Below are positions 1 to 8,434 of a stretch of 9,487 nucleotides of DNA, piece by piece. Location of the stretch: the NCBI GenBank assembly GCA_046076025.1, contig JBJTRF010000270.1, positions 1 to 9,487 on the forward strand, read 5' to 3'. Position numbers and translations under genes: made by a program. Every line of letters begins with the position of its first letter. The first letter of the stretch is position 1. Source of the DNA: UBA668 sp046076025. GTDB taxonomy: Bacteria; Actinomycetota; Acidimicrobiia; Acidimicrobiales; Ilumatobacteraceae. The notes beneath the pieces are model-generated. The model did not search any database, was not told the DNA's origin, and saw only the letters and a list, made by a program, of their open reading frames with translations.

Positions 1-2
1 AA

Positions 3-1445
<1,443 letters not shown>

Positions 1446-1460
1446 CCGATCCACACCGAC

Positions 1461-1466
1461 AGGGAG
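1461..1466 (+). promoter_or_regulatory. Shine-Dalgarno site for the small membrane protein
   Basis: AGGGAG lies 5 nt before the ATG at 1472 and fixes that start. It sits in the 26-bp gap after the ettA stop, and no promoter motif was seen in the gap, so the gene is probably read through from ettA. Confidence 0.6.
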
Positions 1467-1471
1467 CGCAC

Positions 1472-1777
1472 ATGGCACGACGATGGATCCCGAGGGCGTG
1501 CGGCGCAGTGTTCGCCGGCGGCATCGCTGGCCTCATCGTGGCCAGCATCAACGGCAACAACGCCGGCATCGTGCTGACCATCGGCCTCGCGATCGCGTTC
1601 GCCGCCATTGCGCTGCTCACCTACTCGGCCACGCGGCAGCGCGAGCCGATCGATGCCTTCGACGATGTGGCCATGGAGCGCCTCGAGCAGCGCATCCAGT
1701 CGCTCGTGGCGGCTGGCGCACCCGAGTCGCAGGTCCGCGAACTGGTGCGCGACGTGCTGCGGGCGAAGCAGCGCTGA
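1472..1777 (+). CDS. Small two-helix membrane protein of unknown function
   Basis: The product has 101 residues. I do not recognise the family. A short basic N-terminus (MARRWIPR) is followed by two hydrophobic segments at about 9-27 and 31-51, joined by a tight SINGNN turn, which suggests a helical hairpin in the inner membrane. The rest (about 57-101) is soluble, charged and predicted helical, with acidic and basic residues spaced as in an amphipathic or coiled-coil helix (ERLEQRIQSLV, then ESQVRELVRDVLRAKQR). The basic N-terminus suggests both ends are cytoplasmic. The start is set by a good Shine-Dalgarno site and by loss of membrane character upstream. It lies 26 bp after ettA, and its TGA overlaps the cysQ ATG by one base, so the three genes are probably co-transcribed and the last two translationally coupled. 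The frame is open upstream inside ettA, but that extension is arginine-rich shadow sequence. Confidence 0.8.
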   Translation: MARRWIPRACGAVFAGGIAGLIVASINGNNAGIVLTIGLAIAFAAIALLTYSATRQREPIDAFDDVAMERLEQRIQSLVAAGAPESQVRELVRDVLRAKQR

Positions 1778-2550
1778 TGGCCGGCCACCCGACGGACGAG
1801 ACCGACGCCCAGTTGGCGACCCGCCTGGCAGTCGAGGCGGGACGCCTGCTGGTTCGACTGCGCGAGGAGGCAGAGCAGCGACATGCCCCGTCGTGGCAGA
1901 TGATGGATGCCGGCGATGCCGTCAGCCACCGATTCCTCATCGAGGAGCTGCGCAGCGCGCGGCCCGACGACGCCGTGATGTCGGAGGAGGGCTCGGACGA
2001 CCTGCGGCGCTTCGAGCGCGACCACTGCTGGATCGTCGACCCACTCGACGGCACCAACGAGTACGGCGAGCACGGCCGCGTCGACTGGACGGTGCACGTG
2101 GCGCTGTGGTCGGAGGGCCGGCTCGCAGCGGGCGCAGTCAGCCTGCCCGCCATCGATGCCGTCTTCTCCACCGAGCATCCCCCGGTGGTGCCGCCGATGC
2201 AGCGGCCGCATCCCCGCCTGGTCACGAGTCGGACGCGCAACCCGCAGTCCGCTGTCGTGGTGGCCCGCGCCCTCGGCTGCGACGCCATCCGGCTCGGCTC
2301 GGCCGGCGCCAAGACGATGGCGGTGATCCTCGGCGAGGCCGACATCTACGTGCACGACGGCGGCATGTACCAGTGGGACAGCGCGGCCCCCATTGCGGTT
2401 GCGCTTGCTGCCGGCCTCCACGCAAGCCGGCTCGACGGGTCGCCGATGGCGTACAACCACGCCGACCCCTGGCTGCCCGACCTCATCGTGTGCCGACCCG
2501 AGTTCGCCGACGATGCGCTGTCGTCGCTGCGTGCCGCCGGCTGGGGCTGA
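1777..2550 (+). CDS. cysQ: 3'(2'),5'-bisphosphate nucleotidase CysQ (PAP phosphatase, IMPase superfamily)
   Basis: The product is a Mg-dependent phosphatase that hydrolyses 3'-phosphoadenosine 5'-phosphate, the by-product of PAPS-using sulfation or sulfate reduction, to AMP and phosphate. Its 257 residues carry the IMPase-superfamily metal-site motifs: SEEG with Glu70/Glu71, DPLDGT (Asp88, Asp91) and WDSAAP with Asp201. Several stretches read very like M. tuberculosis CysQ (Rv2131c): an AGD block at 45-47, WIVDPLDGT, DWTVHVALW, GSAGAKTMAV, WDSAAP and the late block ASRLDGSP with PYLPDL-like PWLPDL. The mycobacterial enzyme also acts on inositol-1-phosphate and fructose-1,6-bisphosphate in vitro, so side activities are possible. 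The start is the ATG in TGATG, overlapping the upstream stop by one base; no strong Shine-Dalgarno precedes it, which suggests translational coupling. The protein is cytosolic, with no signal peptide. Confidence 0.92.
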   Translation: MAGHPTDETDAQLATRLAVEAGRLLVRLREEAEQRHAPSWQMMDAGDAVSHRFLIEELRSARPDDAVMSEEGSDDLRRFERDHCWIVDPLDGTNEYGEHGRVDWTVHVALWSEGRLAAGAVSLPAIDAVFSTEHPPVVPPMQRPHPRLVTSRTRNPQSAVVVARALGCDAIRLGSAGAKTMAVILGEADIYVHDGGMYQWDSAAPIAVALAAGLHASRLDGSPMAYNHADPWLPDLIVCRPEFADDALSSLRAAGWG

Positions 2551-2593
2551 GCGGAACTCACCGGAGCGTCGGGCGCTGACACGGCCCGCCACC

Positions 2594-2599
2594 TACACT
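2594..2599 (+). promoter_or_regulatory. Putative -10 box (TACACT) for a leaderless transcript
   Basis: TACACT fits the actinobacterial TANNNT -10 consensus and ends 6 nt before the ATG at 2606, so transcription would start at or next to the start codon. There is no Shine-Dalgarno sequence in this gap. No convincing -35 hexamer is visible at 16-19 bp. Confidence 0.5.
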
Positions 2600-2605
2600 C
2601 CACCC

Positions 2606-4447
2606 ATGGAAATCGCCGTCAGTTCCCCCGCCTCGACGCGACTGCCCGGCCTCGGCGTCGCTGCCATCACCTCCGTCGGCGCCGGCGCCATCCACGCCGC
2701 CGCAGTCGGCATCCACGCCGAGCACGCCCAGCTCGCCCGCATCTTCGTGGCACTCGCCGCCGCCCAGCTGATTGCCGGGCTGTGGGCGCTGCGCGCGCCG
2801 GGCCGTCTGGCTGCCGTCACTACCGCTGCGGTGAACGCCGTCGCCGTTGCCGGATGGCTGCTGACGCGCGTGAGCGGCGTGTCGTTCGTCGAGGGCCTCG
2901 AGACACGCGAGGCAGCCCAGTTCGCCGACACGGCGTGCGCGCTGCTCGGCGCGCTGGCAGTCGGCGGCGCGCTGGCGGCCCTGCTCGTCGGCGCCCGGCC
3001 GGCATCGGCGCCTCGCCTCGCCCTGCCGTCGATGATGGTGGCGGTGCTGGCAGTGCCGGCGATGTGGACGGGCGGCACCCACGTGCACTCGGGTGACCAC
3101 GGCCACTCGGCCACCGAGACGGCGGCCGGCGCCGACCACGGCGACGATCACCCGCACGACACCACCGCCACCGGCGACACCACCGCCGACCACGCCCACG
3201 ACACCACCTGGCCCCGACCGTGGGATCCGGCACTGCCGTTCGACTTCTCCGGGGTTGAGGGAGTCTCTGCCGAGCAGCAGGCACGCGCCGAGACGCTCAC
3301 GGAGGCCACCCAGCGCGAGCTCCCGAAGTGGGCCGACACCGCCACCGCGGTGGCCGACGGATTCCGCAGCATCGGCGATGCCAGCACGGGCTCCGAGCAC
3401 TTCGTCAAGTACGAGTACATCAACGACGAGCACTTCCTCGACCCGCGATACCCCGAATCGCTCGTGTACACCGTCGATGGCGACCGCCGGATCCTCGCCG
3501 GCGCGATGTTCATCGCCAGTGCCCGCCCCACCGACGACCAGACGCTCACCGACTTCGCTGGCGCGCTGATGACGTGGCACAACCACGGCGACCTGTGCTG
3601 GGACCTCGTCAATGGCGTGCCCTCCGTGGTGGGCACCACCAGGGCCACGGGCACCTGCGAGCGCGGCATCAACACCGGCGGCGAGAACCCGATGGTGCAC
3701 GTCTGGATCGTGCCGCACCAGTGCGGACCGTTCGCCGCGCTCGAGGGCGTCGGCATGGGCCAGGCCGCTGTCAGCGAGGACGAGCGCGTCGACCTGTGCC
3801 ACAGCGACCATCACGACGACGGGCACGGCGACTCCACCACGCCGAAGCCCTACGACCCCACGCAGCCGATCGACCTCAGCGGCATGCCCGGCGTGACGCC
3901 CGAGCAGCAGGCCGCCGCCGAGAACCTCATCGCCATCACCCTGATCCGCCTGCCGCAGTGGGCCGACTACCGCGTTGCCGAGGCCGCCGGCTTCCACAGC
4001 ATCCGCGACGCCGCCACCGGCTACGAGCACTTCATCAACTGGGACTGGATCAACGACGACGTCTGGCTAAACCCCGACTTCCCGGAGAGCCTCGTCTACC
4101 AGCCGCAGCCGGACGGCAGCCGACAACTCGTCAGCGCCATGTACATGCTGCCCGACAACATCGCGCTCGACGATGTGCCGAACATCGGCGGCGACCTGAT
4201 GCAGTGGCACATCCACGACAACCTCTGCTTCACCACCGATCCAGTCGCCCCCATCGTTGCCGGCCTCACGAGCCCCGATGGCTCGTGCGCCAACGGCCTG
4301 GTGAAGTTCGCGCCAGCACCGATGATCCACGTCTGGATCGTGCCGCACACCTGCGGGCCTTTCGCCGCACTCGAGGGCCTCGGTGCCGGCCAGATCCTCG
4401 AGGGCGAGGAACGCCTCTGCGACCACCTGCACGGCTCGGGAATCTGA
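2606..4447 (+). CDS. Membrane protein with His-rich linker and two tandem His/Cys-containing extracytoplasmic domains, function unknown
   Basis: The product has 613 residues. Five hydrophobic segments are visible at about 16-36, 43-63, 68-88, 107-130 and 139-156. Arg residues at 12, 63-67 and 131-137 fall in the loops that would be cytoplasmic, which places the C-terminal two thirds outside the membrane. Residues 159-198 form a His/Asp/Thr-rich linker with nine His. Two homologous domains follow (about 207-398 and 417-605), with a second His/Asp-rich linker (399-410) between them. Anchor motifs recur at an exact 210-residue offset: EQQA (223/433), ADGF/AAGF, EHF, PESLVY (283/493), WHNH/WHIH (324/534), Cys331/541, Cys351/561, HVWIVPH (365/575) and CGPFAALEG (373/583). 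The retained His and Cys suggest a metal site or disulfides, but that is inference. I recall similar uncharacterised actinobacterial proteins but cannot name a family. The ATG at 2606 is chosen because of the adjacent -10 box and the onset of membrane character. Confidence 0.85.
   Translation: MEIAVSSPASTRLPGLGVAAITSVGAGAIHAAAVGIHAEHAQLARIFVALAAAQLIAGLWALRAPGRLAAVTTAAVNAVAVAGWLLTRVSGVSFVEGLETREAAQFADTACALLGALAVGGALAALLVGARPASAPRLALPSMMVAVLAVPAMWTGGTHVHSGDHGHSATETAAGADHGDDHPHDTTATGDTTADHAHDTTWPRPWDPALPFDFSGVEGVSAEQQARAETLTEATQRELPKWADTATAVADGFRSIGDASTGSEHFVKYEYINDEHFLDPRYPESLVYTVDGDRRILAGAMFIASARPTDDQTLTDFAGALMTWHNHGDLCWDLVNGVPSVVGTTRATGTCERGINTGGENPMVHVWIVPHQCGPFAALEGVGMGQAAVSEDERVDLCHSDHHDDGHGDSTTPKPYDPTQPIDLSGMPGVTPEQQAAAENLIAITLIRLPQWADYRVAEAAGFHSIRDAATGYEHFINWDWINDDVWLNPDFPESLVYQPQPDGSRQLVSAMYMLPDNIALDDVPNIGGDLMQWHIHDNLCFTTDPVAPIVAGLTSPDGSCANGLVKFAPAPMIHVWIVPHTCGPFAALEGLGAGQILEGEERLCDHLHGSGI
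3080..3199 (+). other. His/Asp-rich linker segment (residues 159-198)
   Basis: This low-complexity stretch within the membrane protein has nine His in 40 residues, in HxH, DHGHS, DHPHD and DHAHD patterns, with interspersed Asp and Thr. It lies between the last membrane helix and the first tandem domain. Such segments often bind Zn, Ni or Cu in transporters and chaperones; here that is an inference from composition alone. Confidence 0.7.
3224..3799 (+). repeat. Tandem domain, copy 1 (residues 207-398)
   Basis: This is the first copy of the duplicated domain. It starts DPALPFDFSG and ends near Cys398 (VDLC). The copies align with 630-nt spacing at the anchors; for example, CACGTCTGGATCGTGCCGCA occurs at 3698 and 4328. 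About half the residues match copy 2 over the first 80 positions by eye. Confidence 0.9.
3854..4420 (+). repeat. Tandem domain, copy 2 (residues 417-605)
   Basis: This is the second copy, starting DPTQPIDLSG and ending near Cys605 (ERLC). Relative to copy 1 it lacks three residues just before the last Cys and has a compensated one-residue shift after PESLVY. All shared His and Cys of the WHxH, HVWIVPH and CGPF motifs are kept, so neither copy looks degenerate. Confidence 0.9.
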
Positions 4448-4486
4448 GCCTCGCAGATAGTGCCGGGCGACACGCTCGCCCGCGTG

Positions 4487-4500
4487 GCGGCTGCAGCCGC
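4487..4500. promoter_or_regulatory. 14-bp perfect palindrome upstream of the UbiB-family gene
   Basis: GCGGCTGCAGCCGC is a perfect inverted repeat ending 20 bp before the ATG at 4521, in the 73-bp gap. It could be an operator half-site pair, or a short hairpin ending the upstream transcript. There is no T-tract, and perfect GC palindromes arise easily in such DNA. Confidence 0.25.
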
Positions 4501-4520
4501 AGTGCTGCGATCATGCACCC

Positions 4521-6113
<1,593 letters not shown>

Positions 6114-6123
6114 GCCCTGCGGC

Positions 6124-6129
6124 TACCGT
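6124..6129 (+). promoter_or_regulatory. Putative -10 box (TACCGT) for leaderless nucS transcript
   Basis: TACCGT matches TANNNT and ends 7 nt before the nucS ATG, with no Shine-Dalgarno between. It begins 11 bp after the preceding stop codon, so nucS can be transcribed independently of the upstream gene. No clear -35 element is visible. Confidence 0.5.
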
Positions 6130-6136
6130 CGCACCG

Positions 6137-6796
6137 ATGCGACTGGTGATTGCCCGCTGCTCTGTCGACTACCGGGGCCGTCTCGACGCAACGCTGCCCG
6201 AGGCCGTGCGCCTCGTCATGGTGAAGGCCGATGGCTGCGTGGCCATCCATGCCGACGGCGGCGCCTACAAGCCGCTCAACTGGATGAACGCGCCGAACAC
6301 GCTCGCCGACCGCGGCGACCACTGGGTGGTCACCAATCCGAAGGGCGAGGTGCTCACCATCACCCTGCACGAGGTGCTGAGCGACTCGGACCACTTCCTG
6401 GGCGACGACCCGGGACTCCAAAAGGACGGCGTCGAGGCCCACCTGCAGGAGCTTCTCGCAGCCAGCCCGCACGCCATCGAGGACGGCCTCACGCTCGTGC
6501 GCCGCGAGTACCCGACCGCCATCGGCCCAGTCGACCTGCTGTGCCGCGATGCCGGCGGCCAGGTGGTCGCCGTCGAGGTGAAGCGCCGAGGCGACATCGA
6601 CGGCGTCGAGCAGCTCGGCCGGTACATCGAGCGGCTGCATCTCGACTCGTCGCTCGGCGCCGTGCGCGGCGTCTTCGTCGCCCAGGTGGTGAAGCCGCAG
6701 GCACGCGTGCTCGCCGAGGCCCGCGGGTTCAGGGTTGTCGAGGTCGACTACGACGAGCTGCGAGGAATGCGGCCCGACGAGTTGCGGCTGTTCTGA
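6137..6796 (+). CDS. nucS: Mismatch-specific endonuclease NucS/EndoMS
   Basis: The product is the nuclease of the non-canonical mismatch-repair pathway of Actinobacteria and Archaea. It cuts both strands at G:T, G:G and T:T mismatches and works with the sliding clamp. Its 219 residues read closely like M. tuberculosis NucS from the first codon (MRLVIARCSVDYRGRL). The N-terminal DNA-binding half includes HADGGAYKPLNWM (38-50). The C-terminal RecB-like nuclease half shows GPVDLLCRD with Asp133, VEVKRRG with Glu147 and Lys149, and QLGRY with Gln159 and Tyr163: the D-ExK-QxxxY layout of this nuclease fold. DPGLQKDGVEAHLQ links the halves. The C-terminal DELRLF resembles the terminal RLF motif thought to contact the clamp. 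It lies 23 bp after the ABC1-family gene and 37 bp before manA, but has its own -10 box. Confidence 0.95.
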   Translation: MRLVIARCSVDYRGRLDATLPEAVRLVMVKADGCVAIHADGGAYKPLNWMNAPNTLADRGDHWVVTNPKGEVLTITLHEVLSDSDHFLGDDPGLQKDGVEAHLQELLAASPHAIEDGLTLVRREYPTAIGPVDLLCRDAGGQVVAVEVKRRGDIDGVEQLGRYIERLHLDSSLGAVRGVFVAQVVKPQARVLAEARGFRVVEVDYDELRGMRPDELRLF

Positions 6797-6820
6797 CCGG
6801 GGCGCGTTCGGTGCCATCGG

Positions 6821-6826
6821 TAGGGT
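6821..6826 (+). promoter_or_regulatory. Putative -10 box (TAGGGT) for leaderless manA transcript
   Basis: TAGGGT (TANNNT) ends 7 nt before the ATG at 6834, with no Shine-Dalgarno in the gap. This is the same geometry as at nucS. Confidence 0.45.
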
Positions 6827-6833
6827 GCTCTCG

Positions 6834-7883
6834 ATGCGAGTGATCCGCGGCGTCGTGCAGCACTACGCGTGGGGCGACCTCGAGGCGATCCCGCGGCTGG
6901 TCGGCACCCCGCCCGACGGACGCCCGTGGGCAGAGGTGTGGTTCGGCACCCACCACGGCGGCCCGGCATCGTTCGCCGACGGCTCGCCGCTCAGCGACGT
7001 CACGGGCGACCTGCCGTATCTGGTGAAGTTCCTCGCCGCCGCCGAGCCGCTGTCGCTGCAGACGCACCCCGACGACGACACTGCCCGACGGGGCTACGCC
7101 GACGAGGAGCGGCGGGGCATTCCGCTTGACGACCCGGCACGCCAGTTCCGCGACCCGCACGCCAAGCCCGAGTTGCTTCTCGCCATCTCGCCCTTCGCTG
7201 CGCTCTGCGGCTTCATGCCGGCCGGCCGGGCCGCGAAGACGCTCCGGCACCTCGGCGTCGATGCCGTCGCGCAGGTGGTCGAGCGCGACGGACTGGCGGC
7301 CGCGGTGGCGTCGCTGCTCCGCGGCCACGTGCCCACCGCCGACGCGATTGCCGCATGCCGGCGCAGTGACGAGCCGCGCGCCCGCCTTGCCGCCGACCTC
7401 GACCGTCGCTACCCCGGCGATCCCGGTGCCGTCGTCGCCCTGCTGATGAACCTGGTCGAGTTGCAGCCCGGCGAGGCCCTCTACCTCGCGCCGGGCAACC
7501 TGCACGCATATCTGCGCGGCGTCGCCGTCGAGGTGATGGGATCCAGCGACAACGTGCTGCGCGGCGGCCTCACCGCCAAGCACGTCGACGTCGAAGCCCT
7601 GCTGCGGGTGGCGCGCATCGAGGCGCTCGCCGACCCGGTGGTACGGCCGGTCGCTGGCGAGGTCACCACCGTCCACGAGTACCCCACCCCGGGCGCCCCG
7701 TTCCGGGTACAGCGCATCGACCTCGACGGTCGATACGGCTTCACGTCGGGCGGCCACGAGGTGCTCGTGTGCGTCGAGGGCACCGCCCCGCCCCTCGCTG
7801 CCGGCACGGCCGTGCACGTCGGGCCCGGCGAGGACGTCGAGTTGCACGGCCACGCCACCGTGGTGCGCGTCTCGCCGGCTTGA
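6834..7883 (+). CDS. manA: Mannose-6-phosphate isomerase, class I
   Basis: The product is a zinc-dependent isomerase interconverting fructose-6-phosphate and mannose-6-phosphate, supplying mannose for GDP-mannose, glycans and mannolipids. Its 349 residues are somewhat shorter than E. coli ManA (391). Type I PMI features include the opening VVQHYAWGD, AEVWFGTHHGGPA (33-45), and the zinc-site motif LQTHPD with Gln76 and His78. Further along are HAKPELLLAI with Glu113, and APGNLHAYLRGVAVEVMGSSDNVLRGGLTAKHVD (given in pieces: APGNLHAYLRG at 219 with His224, then EVMGSSDNVLRGGLTAKH at 233). The ATG at 6834 fits both the family N-terminus and the adjacent -10 box; the open frame upstream overlaps the end of nucS and is not coding. 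The protein is cytosolic. No terminator is visible after the stop. Confidence 0.94.
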   Translation: MRVIRGVVQHYAWGDLEAIPRLVGTPPDGRPWAEVWFGTHHGGPASFADGSPLSDVTGDLPYLVKFLAAAEPLSLQTHPDDDTARRGYADEERRGIPLDDPARQFRDPHAKPELLLAISPFAALCGFMPAGRAAKTLRHLGVDAVAQVVERDGLAAAVASLLRGHVPTADAIAACRRSDEPRARLAADLDRRYPGDPGAVVALLMNLVELQPGEALYLAPGNLHAYLRGVAVEVMGSSDNVLRGGLTAKHVDVEALLRVARIEALADPVVRPVAGEVTTVHEYPTPGAPFRVQRIDLDGRYGFTSGGHEVLVCVEGTAPPLAAGTAVHVGPGEDVELHGHATVVRVSPA

Positions 7884-7912
7884 GCGTCCACGCCGCCGAC
7901 TCCCGGACGCGA

Positions 7913-7918
7913 TACGGT
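7913..7918 (+). promoter_or_regulatory. Possible -10 box (TACGGT) upstream of the NTF2-like gene
   Basis: TACGGT fits TANNNT in the 110-bp gap after manA. It would give a 5' leader of roughly 70 nt, which fits the presence of a Shine-Dalgarno before the ATG at 7994. No good -35 hexamer is seen, so support is weak. Confidence 0.3.
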
Positions 7919-7982
7919 CTGGAGACGCGACGGCCCCGCGGTTCGCCCGGCCGCCCGCATCCGTATCGGCAGCCAACCCACT

Positions 7983-7987
7983 AGGAA
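7983..7987 (+). promoter_or_regulatory. Shine-Dalgarno site for the NTF2-like gene
   Basis: AGGAA lies 6 nt before the ATG at 7994. Only this gene and the small membrane protein show a clear site; the leaderless candidates do not. Confidence 0.5.
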
Positions 7988-7993
7988 CCAGCG

Positions 7994-8434
7994 ATGAGTG
8001 CAGCACGCAGCGAGGGCGCCACCCCGTTGTTCGATGGCTGGCGCACGGTTGCCCACCTGTTCTTCACCGAGTACCGCGACCACTTCAACCGTCTCGACGG
8101 CAAGTCGATCGCCCGCCTCTGGAACGTGCCGAGCGGCGTCATGGAGCACGACACGGTCGTCTTCTGGGACTCCGTCGCCAAGGTCGAGGCCAACCTCTCG
8201 GCACTCTGCGAGCGCTATCGGTTCTCCGAGTTCGGCACGGCCGACTTCGAGATCCTGCACATCCGCCCGATCGGCGAGTCGGCGTTCTTCGTGCACCTCG
8301 TCTGGACCCTGCGGCGCCGCGACGGCGCGGTGTGGTATCGCTTCGGCACGGGCTACCAGCTCATGTACAGCGACGACGGCGCTCGCATCGTGCTCGCCGT
8401 GGCCCACGGCGCCGACGAGAAATCGGGCTCCTAG
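7994..8434 (+). CDS. Small NTF2/SnoaL-like fold protein, function unknown
   Basis: The product has 146 residues and is cytosolic, with no signal peptide. The layout suits an NTF2-like (SnoaL/DUF4440-type) cone fold: N-terminal helices (FFTEYRDHFNRLDGKSIARLW in parts, about 24-43), a short strand with HDTVVFWDS (52-60), a helix VEANLSALCERYR (64-76), then alternating strands ending with FGTGYQLMYSDDGARIVLAVAH (117-138 region). FxRLDGxxIxxLW followed by a strand is typical of proteins in this fold that guard a hydrophobic pocket. Sequence alone does not separate an enzyme (ketosteroid-isomerase-like) from a binding protein, and no catalytic Asp/His pair can be assigned with confidence. Its TAG stop overlaps the stop of the convergent phosphorylase gene within one CTAG. 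It could be a stand-alone gene with its own promoter in the 110-bp gap. Confidence 0.8.
   Translation: MSAARSEGATPLFDGWRTVAHLFFTEYRDHFNRLDGKSIARLWNVPSGVMEHDTVVFWDSVAKVEANLSALCERYRFSEFGTADFEILHIRPIGESAFFVHLVWTLRRRDGAVWYRFGTGYQLMYSDDGARIVLAVAHGADEKSGS
8431..8434. other. Shared CTAG carrying both convergent stop codons
   Basis: The palindrome CTAG supplies TAG for the plus-strand NTF2-like gene (8432-8434) and TAG for the minus-strand phosphorylase (8433-8431). The coding regions overlap tail to tail by 4 bp, and no intergenic space remains for a terminator. Confidence 0.95.

Noticed and set aside
2558..4030. 490-codon minus-strand open frame opposite the duplicated-domain gene
   Set aside because: Its composition is biased (Gly/Val/Ala runs mirroring the plus-strand codons), it has no motifs, and the plus frame has membrane helices and a repeated domain that cannot be accidental.
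7884..7993. 110-bp gap after manA searched for a riboswitch or small RNA
   Set aside because: Only a possible -10 box and a Shine-Dalgarno site were found. There is no conserved RNA motif or strong hairpin that I recognise.
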